DNA of 64,000 bases, taken from the NCBI GenBank assembly GCA_028679075.1, contig JAJRCF010000006.1:1-64000 (forward strand). Reading direction: 5' to 3'. The stretch comes from Methanoregula sp. (GTDB lineage Archaea; Halobacteriota; Methanomicrobia; Methanomicrobiales; Methanospirillaceae). The position numbers and the translations under genes were made by a program. The notes beneath the pieces are model-generated. The model ran no database searches. It was not told the origin of the DNA and saw only the letters and a program-made list of their open reading frames with translations. Numbering within the stretch: position 1 is the stretch's first letter; every line of letters begins with the position of its first letter. This document shows, piece after piece, positions 1 to 9,290 of the stretch.

Positions 1-28
1 ATTGCATGATACATGGGGGTGCGTTTAC

Positions 29-1261
29 TTGTATTCACCGGATACTACCAAGTACCTTATTCACATCAGCCTCACTGCAGAGGGGGTGGTCGAGAAACCT
101 GACGTAGTCGGTGCCATATTCGGGCAGACTGAAGGGCTACTCGGCGAAGACCTTGACCTGCGGGATCTCCAGAGAACGGGACGTGTCGGACGCATAGACG
201 TCCAGATCACGAGCAAGAAGGGCGAGACGAAAGGCGAGATCCTGATCTCGTCCTCGCTCGACCGGGCAGAGACGGCGATCCTTGCGGCCTCGCTTGAGAC
301 GATCGACCGCGTCGGCCCCTGTGTTGCCCACGTGACCGTGGAATCGATCGAGGACATCCGTGTCAGCAAGCGGAAGCTGATCGTTGAACGGGCAAAAGAG
401 ATCCTGATCGAACGGTTCGATGACGGGACGATCGATTCCGATGAACTGCTGGACGATGTCCGGCAGAGCCTCCGGATCGAGAAGATCGGATCGATCGGGG
501 AAGAGCATGCCCCTGCCGGGCCGAACGTGCTCGAGTCCGACGCGATCATCATTGTCGAAGGTCGGGCCGATGTCCTGAACCTGCTGCGGTACGGCATCAA
601 GAATGCCGTGGGTGTGGAAGGGACCAATATCCCAAAGAGTGTCGTGGAGCTCTGCGAGAAGAAGACCACCACCGCGTTCTTCGATGGCGACCGGGGTGGC
701 GAACTGATCCTGCGGGAACTCCTGCAGGTCGCTGATATCGATTTCGTTGCCTTCTCCCCCAAGGGAAAGAGCGTGGAGGACATGACGAGGAAGGAGGTCA
801 TCAAGACGCTCCGCAACAAGGTCCCTGTGGAATATGTACGCGACCAGTACTTCGAGGCCTCGGCAGAACTCCCGGCGGATTTCAGGATCGGCCGGCCGTC
901 GTCCGATTCTGAAGATACATCCGACCGGAAAGGAAAAAGTGCGGCACCTGCAAAACGCCCTCGTGATGCTTCCGGCGGCCCTTTGAGTCTCCGGGAGCAC
1001 ATCGAGGACGTGAAAGGGCAGAACACGGCCCGGTTCCTGAGCGACGATCTGACCGTTGTCAGGGAGATGCGGTCGGATGAAGTGGAGAAGGTGATCGAGA
1101 CGATCGATCCTGCCGCCACCGGCCTCGTCCTCGACCGTCCCGTTGACCAGAAACTCCTTGACCGCCTTGTCTGGAAAGGCCTCTCTTATGTGGCGGCACG
1201 GGATTTCAGGGGCATCATCAAGCGGCCGCTCTCGATCCGTCTCCTGAAAATGGGGTCGTAA
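29..1261 (+). CDS. dnaG: Archaeal DnaG-type primase (TOPRIM protein)
   Basis: Archaeal homologue of bacterial DnaG. In archaea it is known to bind the exosome and to make RNA primers. The N-terminal block [20 protein letters not shown] is the family hallmark. A TOPRIM domain follows, with the catalytic Glu in [10 protein letters not shown] and the acidic motif [10 protein letters not shown] low-complexity Ser/Lys/Ala linker then leads to a C-terminal helical domain. The frame is open to the window edge, but the family start fits the TTG at 29 (Met-Tyr-Ser-Pro-Asp-Thr-Thr), which has a G-rich ribosome site at 15-21. This gives 410 residues, a usual length. The stop is followed by a T-run that could end transcription. 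Confidence 0.95.
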   Translation: MYSPDTTKYLIHISLTAEGVVEKPDVVGAIFGQTEGLLGEDLDLRDLQRTGRVGRIDVQITSKKGETKGEILISSSLDRAETAILAASLETIDRVGPCVAHVTVESIEDIRVSKRKLIVERAKEILIERFDDGTIDSDELLDDVRQSLRIEKIGSIGEEHAPAGPNVLESDAIIIVEGRADVLNLLRYGIKNAVGVEGTNIPKSVVELCEKKTTTAFFDGDRGGELILRELLQVADIDFVAFSPKGKSVEDMTRKEVIKTLRNKVPVEYVRDQYFEASAELPADFRIGRPSSDSEDTSDRKGKSAAPAKRPRDASGGPLSLREHIEDVKGQNTARFLSDDLTVVREMRSDEVEKVIETIDPAATGLVLDRPVDQKLLDRLVWKGLSYVAARDFRGIIKRPLSIRLLKMGS

Positions 1262-1289
1262 TTTTTTTTGAAGATTCCCTTTGCTAATC

Positions 1290-1555
1290 GGTCGAAGACC
1301 ATACGGTCTTCTCCAGCTTCAGGCCTTGCAGCCTTCAGCATTCTCCAACTCGAGGTTCTGATGAATCGGAGACCTTCAAAAGAAGGTCGAGGATGAGAAG
1401 AGCCGCAGGCTCTTCGAGCCTGAATAATTCATCAGAATGTTGAAAGTTATCAGACCCGGGAAACGAGAAGAGCCGCAGATTCTGAAAAACCTCTCGTATG
1501 TCGAAGACTCCGTTCCGTCGTCTTCTCCAACTCGAGGTTCTTCGAACCTCTCGTT
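1290..1555. repeat. Cluster of intergenic palindromes (GAAGA/TCTTC family)
   Basis: This 347-bp gap after dnaG holds no gene. It contains several stem-loops: GAAGACC/GGTCTTC (1294-1311), GAAGAGCC/GGCTCTTC (1397-1415), an imperfect copy near 1467, GAAGAC/GTCTTC near 1502-1525, and GAGGTT/AACCTC (1533-1551). The outer bases are shared with palindromes at 11.1, 19.3, 43.2, 46.9, 59.2 and 61.0 kb. The core changes from copy to copy but stays self-complementary. The function is unknown. Termination, RNA processing or a mobile repeat are all possible. Confidence 0.7.
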
Positions 1556-1608
1556 AACACAAATTTATTTATGCTGCATATGACCATTCTACTGTCTGGA
1601 GTGGTAGC

Positions 1609-1890
1609 ATGCACAAAGAGGAACTGATCAATCTTCACCAGATGCTTGCGGAGGTCAAGGATTACTTCGAAGAGATTAATCCCGATCTGAAATTTTCCCA
1701 ATATACAGCGCTCAAGATCACCCCCTCCCAGCAGCACAAGAGCAAGATGGAGCACAAATACGCAATATTCGTGCTTGGCACCGAGATTGCCAACGCGATG
1801 AAAGAAGTGGACTACAGTTCGTCCAGCAGGATATCGGCCCGGATGAAAGAACTGGCCGATAAGACCTTGAAAGAGATGGATTTCCAGTAA
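1609..1890 (+). CDS. UPF0058 family protein
   Basis: A 93-residue soluble protein recognisable as the archaeal UPF0058 family by its opening MHKEELINLHQ and its helical, charged composition. No biochemical role is established for the family. A TATA-like AATTTATTTATG lies at about 1561-1572. A strong ribosome site GGAGTGG at 1598-1604 fixes the ATG start. It is monocistronic, between the palindrome cluster and the alanine dehydrogenase-like gene. Confidence 0.85.
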   Translation: MHKEELINLHQMLAEVKDYFEEINPDLKFSQYTALKITPSQQHKSKMEHKYAIFVLGTEIANAMKEVDYSSSSRISARMKELADKTLKEMDFQ

Positions 1891-1971
1891 CTTTTTACCT
1901 GTTTTTCTGCCCCCGGCAGCATATCCTCCGTAATCCCAACCTTAAAGTGGCATCAGCGATCATTCCCGTTC

Positions 1972-2907
1972 ATGGAGTATTTCACTGACACGGACATGGG
2001 TCTCGACATCGGTCTTGTCAACCGGGCGGTGGAATCGGCGTTCGCCGATCACGGGACGGGGGATGTCCAGATGCCCCCCAAGGTGTACATCACGCTTCCT
2101 GACGGGGATTTCAGGACCATGCCGGCCTACCTGCCCTCGCTCGGGATCGCCGGCGTAAAGATCGTGAACGTCCATCCCGGCAACCCATCACAAGGCCTCC
2201 CGACCGTGATGGCCCTCACGGTGATCCTGGATATCGGGACCGGCGAGCCCACGGCAGTCATCAATGCGACCCGCCTCACGGACATGCGGACCGGTGCGGC
2301 CGGTGCAGTGGCATGCAGGTACCTCTCCCCGAAAAAAGAGATTGTCCTTGGTGTCATCGGCACCGGGCGGCAGGCAGAAGCACAGGTCGCAGCTATATCA
2401 CGGGAACTGAAGATCCGGCAGATAAAGATCTGGGGCCGCAATGCCGGGCATGTCCGGAAATTTGCCGACCGGTTCATGGAGTTTCCGTGCGTGGCAGCAC
2501 CGGTTGAAAAGGCCTGTGACTGCGATGTACTCGTCACGACGACTCCGTCAAGGAGCCCGATTGTCCGGGACGAATGGATCCATGAGGGGACCCATATCAA
2601 TGCGATCGGTGCGGATGCGCCGGGGAAGGAAGAACTCGATCCCGCAATCCTCCGGCGGGCGCAGGTATTCGTGGACGACCCGGCGCAGGCGGTCCATTCC
2701 GGCGAGATCAACGTGACGATTAGCATGGGGGTGTATCGTGAGGCGGATATTGCCGGGACGCTTGGCGAAGTGGTGATCGGGAAGAAACAGCGACGGGATC
2801 CATCGGCCATCACGGTCTTTGACTCCACCGGCCTTGCGATCCAAGACCTCGCGATTGCGAAGATCGCGATGCAGCACGGCCGGAAGATCGAGCTGCCGTT
2901 CCCGTGA
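1972..2907 (+). CDS. Alanine dehydrogenase / ornithine cyclodeaminase family protein
   Basis: NAD-dependent enzyme of the ornithine cyclodeaminase/mu-crystallin family. Archaeal members of this size (311 residues) include an alanine dehydrogenase interconverting alanine and pyruvate plus ammonia. The active-site lysine block MPPKVYI and FRTMPAYLP lie in the N-terminal half. The Rossmann motif GVIGTGRQAEAQV sits near residue 125, and the later INAIGADAPGKEELD block is typical. The start ATG has no strong ribosome site. An A/T-rich box near 1941-1948 suggests a short or absent leader. Sequence alone cannot separate alanine dehydrogenase from ornithine cyclodeaminase. Confidence 0.85.
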   Translation: MEYFTDTDMGLDIGLVNRAVESAFADHGTGDVQMPPKVYITLPDGDFRTMPAYLPSLGIAGVKIVNVHPGNPSQGLPTVMALTVILDIGTGEPTAVINATRLTDMRTGAAGAVACRYLSPKKEIVLGVIGTGRQAEAQVAAISRELKIRQIKIWGRNAGHVRKFADRFMEFPCVAAPVEKACDCDVLVTTTPSRSPIVRDEWIHEGTHINAIGADAPGKEELDPAILRRAQVFVDDPAQAVHSGEINVTISMGVYREADIAGTLGEVVIGKKQRRDPSAITVFDSTGLAIQDLAIAKIAMQHGRKIELPFP

Positions 2908-2925
2908 ACCGGAGGGATCCGGAGC

Positions 2926-3435
2926 ATGGGGGGGTCTGCGACATACCCCCCTTCACTTGGATTTTAAATTGCCGGGACCCCCACCATCATTTTATTTTTG
3001 GGAGGGGGGTACCCCACCTGCCCGTCCGGAAGTAAATGGGGGGTACCCCCTCCTGCTGCATTTTCCGGAGCAGGGTTTCCCGTGGACTTCCGACGATGAA
3101 GTAGTTGGCAGCAAGGGGGGTGGGTACCCCTCTTGTGCCCGGAGGGGTACCCACCCCCTCCCCCCCGGTTCCGGAAGAGGGGGGGTCCCCCTACCCCCCC
3201 TCCCTCAGCTGGAGGGGTAGCTACCCCACTCCGTTTGGAGCCGGTCTGGTTGGGGTTCGTGTGGAGGTGTCGTCGGAGCGAAGTTTTGTCTGGCTTGGTC
3301 TGGGGGAGGGGGGTACCCACCCCTCATGTGCCCGGCGGGGTACCTACCCCTCCCCTCCGGTTCCGGAAGAGGGGGGTCCCCCTGGTTACCCCTCCCTGAG
3401 TGGGTGGGGTGGGTACCCCCCGCTGAGTGGTGAAG
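2926..3435. repeat. GGTACC-centred G/C-tract repeat array
   Basis: Non-coding low-complexity DNA made of G-runs and C-runs around palindromic GGTACC cores. Seven exact GGTACC sites occur between 3008 and 3417 (3008, 3042, 3123, 3146, 3312, 3339, 3412). The second half is a degenerate tandem duplication. A block at about 3113-3230 recurs at about 3303-3420, with GGTTCCGGAAGAGG at 3167 and again at 3359. ORFs here are proline/glycine artefacts. After the array, 3575-3660 holds two more G/C hairpins, GGGGGC/GCCCCC and CCGCCGC/GCGGCGG. Confidence 0.8.
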
Positions 3436-3683
3436 AAACATTTCGGTGGAAATTGCGATGCACGCCGCCATTTCGAAGTTTGAGAACTTCTTGGATTCGT
3501 GGTTCTGATGAACCACTTATCAGTCCAAGATTTTCTGTGCGATTAGTAAAGTGTTCTTTATGTCTGATCAGATTGTTGATGGGGGCTGATGCCCCCATAC
3601 CCCCAATTATGATAACCTCCCGCCGCCCCCGACGGGGCACCCCCGCGGCGGATCAATGAAGTATCACATCTGTGTATAAGCAA

Positions 3684-3745
3684 GTGAGCTAGCGCAAAAC
3701 CCGATAGGCGTTTTGCGCGTAGGGCATCGCTACGGTTTTTTCCAT
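3684..3745 (+). other. Double stem-loop followed by a T-run
   Basis: GCGCAAAAC and GTTTTGCGC form a 9-bp stem with a short loop (about 3693-3719). A second hairpin GTAG/CTAC follows immediately, then GGTTTTTTCC. This has the shape of a terminator or the end of a small RNA. It also marks the border between the G/C-rich array and the AT-rich nuclease gene, so a recombination or attachment site is possible. No sequence identity to a known element is recognised. Confidence 0.45.
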
Positions 3746-3813
3746 CTAGTTCTCAATATTTTATGTATATAAAGAAATATAAACAAACAATCAATATTTC
3801 ACAATGAAGCATT

Positions 3814-4335
3814 ATGGGTTTCTTCGGTAAAATTGGGGAAGTCTTCAACAAAATAGAATACCATACATCGAATGATCCAGAAATAGTTGGTAAACGATTT
3901 GAAGACCATGTTGAAAATTTGTTCTCAAAAAAGTACTTTAAAATTTTAGAAAAAACACATTCGTTCAAAACCAATACCGATAGATACGTTGAGAGTAGTA
4001 AAAATCCCGATTTTATATTTGAGTATACTCCCACAAAAGAAGCATTTGCCGTCGAATGTAAATTTCGAACGAAATTGAATCATAAAGGACAATTAGAGTG
4101 GTCATATCCAGCGCAATTAAAACGTTATCAAGAATTTATGACACAATATCGAATTCCGGTTTACATTGTTATTGGTTTAGAAGAAGAACCAGAAGATGAT
4201 GAGGAACCTGTGGGTTATATGTTCAACATTCCATTAAGCGATGCCAAATACCCTGCACTTTACGAGAGTGTTTTTGCAAAATATGAAAGACCTCTCGACA
4301 AGCCATTCTTCTGGAAAAATGGAAAGTTATTTTGA
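3814..4335 (+). CDS. Predicted PD-(D/E)XK nuclease-fold protein
   Basis: A 173-residue protein whose only recognisable feature is a nuclease-fold signature: GKRFE (Glu30), NPDFIFE (Asp66) and AVECKF (Glu81, Lys83), in the order of the PD-(D/E)XK core. A basic, aromatic stretch follows, with an acidic loop EEEPEDDEEP near residue 140. The fold includes restriction, Holliday-junction and repair enzymes. No methylase or partner is adjacent, so the role is open. The gene is markedly AT-rich against its neighbours and uses A/T-ending codons, which suggests horizontal acquisition. It lies just after the GGTACC array. Confidence 0.7.
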   Translation: MGFFGKIGEVFNKIEYHTSNDPEIVGKRFEDHVENLFSKKYFKILEKTHSFKTNTDRYVESSKNPDFIFEYTPTKEAFAVECKFRTKLNHKGQLEWSYPAQLKRYQEFMTQYRIPVYIVIGLEEEPEDDEEPVGYMFNIPLSDAKYPALYESVFAKYERPLDKPFFWKNGKLF

Positions 4336-4392
4336 TACAAAAACCATGAGATAATCAAATTAAAAAATGTTTTTTTTTAAATCCGCACCCAC

Positions 4393-5859
4393 TCACTCTT
4401 CCTTCTTCTTCGCGTACTTCTTCCACACCTGCTCGCGGTACACCGGACCGCTGTTGTAGGTGCAGAAGGGGATCAATTTCCCGTCGGGGGTCGCGTAATG
4501 GATGCAGCACCGCTGGACCCGCTCGATATCGTAATTATATTTGTCCATAAAGTGCATGGTGCCGATGAAGAGGGCGTTCCAGTGGAACTCCCTGAGGGCG
4601 TCGAAGTTCTGGCCGATGAGGGACTTGCTGATCAGTTTCCAGAATTCCGTTGTCGCACCCTGTTCCCCCTTCTGGACGGACTCATGCATGTTCCTGACCC
4701 CTTCGAGCAGTGCCTTGTACTTGTTGATGGTACCGCCTTTTTTAAGGGTCTCGGCCATCTGTTCGATCGATTCGAAGAAAGTCTCGACGTCCACCATCCG
4801 GTTGACCGGAATAACGCCATCTTCCCGGGCGAAGACATAGGTCGCAGCCCCGCAATGCTGGTGGGCCGTGAACCGGACCTGTGGCCGGCCGGTATATGCC
4901 TCGACAAGGTCGGAGAATGGTATGACGCAGGGTACCGGGTAGAAGTCGTCCTTCTTGAGGACGCCACCCATCTGCTCTTCGATTTTCGCAAGGACATCGG
5001 GGATGGTGATGCGGGACTTCTGGAGGTCATCGTCACTTGCGGCACCGGTGAATGCGACCGGCTGGAAGTTGACTCCCCGCACAACGGCAATATTATTGAT
5101 GGCAAACCGGATGATGTCCCCGAGTTCATTATCGTTTCGCCCGCGGATCACCGTGGGTACGAGGACGGTCCCGAGGCCGACATTTTTGAGGTTCTCGAGT
5201 GCCTTTTCATGGATCTTCAGGAACGGGTTCGTTGCCGGGCTGACCCCGTCGAAATGGAGGTAAACCGTGTTCAGCCCGGCACTCTTGAGCTGCCGGGCGA
5301 GCGCCGGGTCCTTTGCCAGCTTGACACCGTTCGTTGCGATCTGGACCTGGGGGAAACCCATTGCCTTGGCTTTCCTGATGATATCCGCAAGGTCGTCCCG
5401 CATGGTTGGTTCCCCGCCGGAGAACTGGACCGCGGGGGCAGGGACCGGCTTCTCGTCCCGGAGCACCTGGAGCATGCGGACGACATCGTCAAAAGACGGC
5501 TCGTACACGAACCCGCACGCACGGGCGTTGGCAAAACAGAAGTCACAGTCCAGGTTGCACCGGTTCGTGAGATCGATATTTGCAAGCAGCGTCTGGGAGT
5601 GATGGTTGTTACAGAGACCACAGGCCGTTGGGCAACTCTCCGGTGGCGCAGTGTTCTGCGGATTGGAGACACCGTTTCCAACGGCATCGTATTCCTGGAA
5701 CCGGTGATACATGCGGGCGTCTGACCAGTAGAGATGCTTGAAGTTCCCGTGTTCCGGACATGTCCGCTGCAGCCAGATCCTGCCCTCTTCCTCGACAATC
5801 TCCGCCTCCAAGACGGAATTACATATGGGGCAAAGGCTCCGTGTTTTTTTAATCAGCAT
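4393..5859 (-). CDS. tes: Radical SAM tetraether lipid synthase (Tes / GDGT-MAS, MJ0619 family)
   Basis: Matches the MJ0619/MA_1486 radical SAM family, shown to join the phytanyl chain ends of archaeol lipids into macrocyclic archaeol and tetraethers. The radical SAM cluster motif is C101-x3-C105-x2-C108 (RCNLDCDFCF), followed by QFSGGEPTMRDD. Extra cysteines fit the auxiliary clusters of this family: C10 and C13, C34 (RTCPEHG), C76/C80/C83, and a C-terminal CCIHYATPDGKLIPFC. Length 488 is normal. It is transcribed divergently from carS, which acts in the same lipid pathway. The assignment rests on motif recognition; the reaction in this organism is inferred. Confidence 0.85.
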   Translation of the reverse strand: MLIKKTRSLCPICNSVLEAEIVEEEGRIWLQRTCPEHGNFKHLYWSDARMYHRFQEYDAVGNGVSNPQNTAPPESCPTACGLCNNHHSQTLLANIDLTNRCNLDCDFCFANARACGFVYEPSFDDVVRMLQVLRDEKPVPAPAVQFSGGEPTMRDDLADIIRKAKAMGFPQVQIATNGVKLAKDPALARQLKSAGLNTVYLHFDGVSPATNPFLKIHEKALENLKNVGLGTVLVPTVIRGRNDNELGDIIRFAINNIAVVRGVNFQPVAFTGAASDDDLQKSRITIPDVLAKIEEQMGGVLKKDDFYPVPCVIPFSDLVEAYTGRPQVRFTAHQHCGAATYVFAREDGVIPVNRMVDVETFFESIEQMAETLKKGGTINKYKALLEGVRNMHESVQKGEQGATTEFWKLISKSLIGQNFDALREFHWNALFIGTMHFMDKYNYDIERVQRCCIHYATPDGKLIPFCTYNSGPVYREQVWKKYAKKKEE

Positions 5860-5967
5860 TAACGTCCACCCGATGGATGTTATCGATTGATTCCCGAAAG
5901 AGATTCCAGTTTTAGTAACCTTAATCTTTCTATCTGCTCTTTATTACAGGTATTGGAGTGCTACATT

Positions 5968-6516
5968 ATTAGTATTGAGTTCTTCATAATACCATTGCTT
6001 TCAGCCCTGTGGATCATGCTCCCTGCCTACCTCCCAAACCCCGTGGCCGCGCTGTGTGGAGGAGGTACTCCCATCGATAACGGGAAGAATTACTCCGACG
6101 GGAAACGGATCTTTGGCGACGGGAAGACCTGGCGGGGGCTCATTGCCGGCATCATCGCCGGCATCGCAATCGGGGTGGTCCAGATCTGGGCAGCTGGCAC
6201 ATACGGACTGGACATCCTTCCCCAGCAGACGGTGGTATCGGTCACGCTCCTCGCGGTGGGTGCACTCCTCGGGGACCTGGTCAAGAGTTTCTTCAAACGC
6301 CGGTTCGGGAAAGAACGGGGATCAAAATGGCCGGTAGCCGACCAGTATGACCTTGTTGCAGGTGCGTTTGTTCTCCTGGTAATTTTTAACCCGGTATGGA
6401 TTTTTACCGAGGTAACACTTGCAGCGTTCATCTGCATTCTCATCCTCACGCCCCTGCTCCACCGTGCCACCAATATCATCGGTTACATGTTCAAAGTCAA
6501 GGAGGTACCATGGTAA
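5968..6516 (+). CDS. carS: CDP-archaeol synthase
   Basis: Membrane enzyme that transfers CMP from CTP to unsaturated archaetidic acid, giving CDP-archaeol for polar headgroup attachment. The signature MLPAYLPNPVAALCGGGTPID and the cytosolic loop DGKRIFGDGKTWRG are diagnostic. Several hydrophobic segments follow. The start is uncertain. The family normally has about 15 residues before LPAY, which points to an ATT codon at 5968 preceded by GGAG at 5955-5958. The alternatives are TTG 5953 or ATG 6016. Longer starts (TTG 5887) add atypical sequence. Its last codons overlap the pyrE start. Confidence 0.9.
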   Translation: MSIEFFIIPLLSALWIMLPAYLPNPVAALCGGGTPIDNGKNYSDGKRIFGDGKTWRGLIAGIIAGIAIGVVQIWAAGTYGLDILPQQTVVSVTLLAVGALLGDLVKSFFKRRFGKERGSKWPVADQYDLVAGAFVLLVIFNPVWIFTEVTLAAFICILILTPLLHRATNIIGYMFKVKEVPW

Positions 6517-7025
6517 CAGATTCCCTTGCAGAGATGCTCATACGGTTCAGGGCGATTGAGTTCGGGGATTTCACCCTTGCGTCCGGTGCGAAGAGTCCCT
6601 ACTATGTGGATGTGAAGACCGCAGTAACCCATCCGGAACTTTTGTCTGCGGTTGCAGAAACGATCGCGTCATCGCAGGATTTCGACGTAGTAGCCGGGGT
6701 TGCCGTGGGGGGAGTCCCGCTCTGTGTCGCCACAGCTCTTGCAAAAAAGAAGCCCTTTGCGATCATCCGGGCATCGGAAAAGAGCCATGGCAAGAAGGAT
6801 GTGGTCATCGGTAACGTGAAGGACAGGGAGGTCCTGCTTGTCGAAGACGTGACAACCTCAGGAGGATCAGCCCTGTACGGGATCAATGCCCTGCGTGCTG
6901 CCGGAGCAAGGGTTGACCGGGTTGTCACGGTTGTTGACCGTGAGCAGGGGGCGGAAGCCATGCTGGCGTCTCATGGTGTCCGGATCATCCCGCTCGTCAG
7001 GCTCTCCGAGCTTTTACACAAATAA
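6510..7025 (+). CDS. pyrE: Orotate phosphoribosyltransferase
   Basis: Converts orotate and PRPP to orotidine 5'-phosphate in pyrimidine synthesis. The PRPP-binding motif LLVEDVTTSGGSA is present, as are the substrate region FTLASGAKSPYYVDVK and AGVAVGGVPL. The ATG at 6510 has a perfect ribosome site GGAGGT (6501-6506) inside the 3' end of carS and overlaps the carS stop, so translation is probably coupled. It has 171 residues, usual for archaeal PyrE. Confidence 0.95.
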   Translation: MVTDSLAEMLIRFRAIEFGDFTLASGAKSPYYVDVKTAVTHPELLSAVAETIASSQDFDVVAGVAVGGVPLCVATALAKKKPFAIIRASEKSHGKKDVVIGNVKDREVLLVEDVTTSGGSALYGINALRAAGARVDRVVTVVDREQGAEAMLASHGVRIIPLVRLSELLHK

Positions 7026-7071
7026 GGAATGAGAAGGAATTTTTATTCCCAGTGTATACTAGGAAGGTACT

Positions 7072-8358
7072 ATGAAGATCCTTGTTGTTGGCGGGGGAGG
7101 CAGGGAGCATGCGATAGCTGCCGCTCTTGCCCGCAACACCACTACCGAAATATTCTCGGTCATGGCAAAACGCAATCCCGGCATTGGCGACATTGCGAAA
7201 AACGTTCTCCTCGTAAAAGAGACCGAGGTCTCCCGGATTGTTGCCTTTGCCCAAGAGAACAAACTGGACTATGCATTTATCGGCCCGGAGTCCCCTCTCG
7301 AAGCAGGGATTGTTGACGCCCTTGAGGCAGCAGGTATTCCCTGTGTCGGGCCGGTGAAATCCGCTGCCCGGATCGAGACGGACAAGGCCTTCTGCCGCGA
7401 GATGATGGAGCGCGAGGGAATCGCCGGGTTGCCGAAGTACCGGGTCTTCCATTCATCTCCCGAAGCCGAGGAGTTCATACAGAATTATGAAGGCGACCTG
7501 GTCGTCAAGCCTATCGGTCTCACCGGAGGAAAAGGGGTCCGGATCATGGGCGAGCAGGTGGACCGGTCCGGTGCGATCGAGTATGTCAGATCCTTAAACG
7601 GGGAGGCAGTGCTTGAGGAGCGCCTCATCGGGGAGGAGTTCACGCTCCAGGCATTTGTCGATGGCACCCACCTTATCCCCATGCCACTCGTACAGGACCA
7701 CAAGCGTGCATTCGAGGGGGACATCGGGTTGAACACCGGGGGCATGGGCTCGTATTCGATGCCGGACCACATGCTGCCGTTTGTGACAAAGTCCGATTAT
7801 ACTAAGGCGATCGAGATCATGAAGGCCGCCGTCGCTGCCATGGAGAGGGCGGGCCAGCCGTACAAGGGGATCCTCTATGGCCAGTTTATGAACACGGCAC
7901 AGGGCCCCAAGGTAATCGAGTTCAATGCACGGTTCGGGGACCCGGAAGCGATGAATGTCCTCTCCCTCTTAACCACCGATCTCTCGGAGATCGTGCACCA
8001 TATTGCCGAGGGCACGCTCCTCCCGTCCCATGTCTCCTTTGATGCCCAGGCAACCGTCTGTAAGTACCTGGTACCGGAAGGATACCCCGAATCACCGCAT
8101 GCCGGTGAAGTGATCACGGTTGGTCCCCACAGTAATGCACTCCTGTACTATGCGAATGTCGAGAAGACGGGAGAAGTGCTTGTTACCCAGACCTCGCGGA
8201 CTCTTGCCTTTGTCGGTATCGGGGAGACCCTGGCACAGGCAGAACAGGCAGCCGAACAGGCAGCATCCGAGGTCAAGGGGCGGGTACGCCACCGCAGGGA
8301 CATCGGGACAGATGCACTGCTGGAAAAACGTATTGCCCACATGAAGGAGCTTCGATGA
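7072..8358 (+). CDS. purD: Phosphoribosylamine-glycine ligase
   Basis: ATP-grasp enzyme of purine synthesis that joins phosphoribosylamine and glycine to give GAR. It opens with [15 protein letters not shown]. Further motifs are [14 protein letters not shown], the ATP-grasp lysine region [15 protein letters not shown], and the C-terminal metal site [12 protein letters not shown]. The 428 residues are full length. An AT-rich box lies at about 7039-7049, with GGAAGGT just before the ATG. The stop overlaps the argF start (ATGA), so the two are co-transcribed. Confidence 0.96.
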   Translation: MKILVVGGGGREHAIAAALARNTTTEIFSVMAKRNPGIGDIAKNVLLVKETEVSRIVAFAQENKLDYAFIGPESPLEAGIVDALEAAGIPCVGPVKSAARIETDKAFCREMMEREGIAGLPKYRVFHSSPEAEEFIQNYEGDLVVKPIGLTGGKGVRIMGEQVDRSGAIEYVRSLNGEAVLEERLIGEEFTLQAFVDGTHLIPMPLVQDHKRAFEGDIGLNTGGMGSYSMPDHMLPFVTKSDYTKAIEIMKAAVAAMERAGQPYKGILYGQFMNTAQGPKVIEFNARFGDPEAMNVLSLLTTDLSEIVHHIAEGTLLPSHVSFDAQATVCKYLVPEGYPESPHAGEVITVGPHSNALLYYANVEKTGEVLVTQTSRTLAFVGIGETLAQAEQAAEQAASEVKGRVRHRRDIGTDALLEKRIAHMKELR

Positions 8359-9266
8359 ATAAGGATTTCATTTCAATACTTGATATCAACGAACTTGAGC
8401 TCGAACAGCTGCTCTCTGAAGCGCACCAGCTCAAGCGCCAGAAGCGGGCAGGAACGACCCACCTGCTCCTCGCCGGCAAGACCCTTGCCATGATCTTCGA
8501 GAAGTCCTCGACCCGGACACACATCTCGTTCGAGGTCGGGATGAACGAACTGGGGGGGCACGCCCTCTTCTTAAACGCCCGCGACATGCAGATCAGGCGG
8601 GGCGAGGAGATCCGTGATACGGCAAGGGCCGCATCCCGGTACGTATCGGGGATGATGATCCGGGCCTACAAGCACAGTACGATCGAGGAATATGCAAAGT
8701 ATGCAACGATCCCGGTCATCAACGGGCTTTCGGACCTCGAACACCCCTGCCAGCTCCTTGCGGACATCATGACCATGCAGGAGCATTTCGGATCAACGGA
8801 TGAGCTCAGGGTGGCATGGGTTGGCGACGGGAACAACGTCTGCAACTCCCTGATCCTCTCGACCGTTCTTACCGGCCTGGACGTTACGGTCGCGACACCA
8901 GGTGGGTATGAACCGGCTGCGGATCTGGTTGAAAAAGCACAATCGCTTGGCGGAAAAGTGACTCTGGTACAGGATCCGGAGACCGCCGTCAGGGATGCCC
9001 AGGTAATCGTTACGGATACCTGGATCTCCATGGGTGATGAGGGCGAGAAGGAAGAGCGGACGAAGGTGTTCAGGAATTATACGGTCGATTCCGAACTGAT
9101 GAAACTGGCCTCTCCCGATGCACGGGTCCTCCACTGCCTGCCGGCACACCGCGGCGAAGAGATCACCGATGAAGTGATGGAAGGTGGCCAGAGCCTTGTG
9201 TGGGATGAGGCTGAGAACCGGCTCCATGCCCAGAAAGCGCTGCTCGTGCGCATGCTGAAAAAATAA
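8355..9266 (+). CDS. argF: Ornithine carbamoyltransferase
   Basis: Makes citrulline from ornithine and carbamoyl phosphate in arginine synthesis. The carbamoyl-phosphate motif [10 protein letters not shown], the HPCQLLAD motif and the C-terminal ornithine motif [11 protein letters not shown] are all intact. Length 303 is usual. It overlaps purD by four bases (ATGA). The other arginine genes argG and carAB lie within 8 kb, on the opposite strand. Confidence 0.96.
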   Translation: MNKDFISILDINELELEQLLSEAHQLKRQKRAGTTHLLLAGKTLAMIFEKSSTRTHISFEVGMNELGGHALFLNARDMQIRRGEEIRDTARAASRYVSGMMIRAYKHSTIEEYAKYATIPVINGLSDLEHPCQLLADIMTMQEHFGSTDELRVAWVGDGNNVCNSLILSTVLTGLDVTVATPGGYEPAADLVEKAQSLGGKVTLVQDPETAVRDAQVIVTDTWISMGDEGEKEERTKVFRNYTVDSELMKLASPDARVLHCLPAHRGEEITDEVMEGGQSLVWDEAENRLHAQKALLVRMLKK

Positions 9267-9290
9267 AAAAAAGAAGAAAAAAATATACTC

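Noticed and set aside
2926..3435. CRISPR array
   Set aside because: Repeats are degenerate, of unequal spacing and without unique spacers; no cas genes are in the window.
3105..3659. 184-residue plus-strand ORF in the GGTACC array
   Set aside because: Its protein is Pro/Gly/Ser-rich because of the G/C tracts, it changes frame properties across the tandem copies, and it has no ribosome site or family features.
4498..5724. 408-residue plus-strand ORF opposite the tetraether synthase
   Set aside because: It is the antisense shadow of a clear radical SAM gene with intact cluster motifs.
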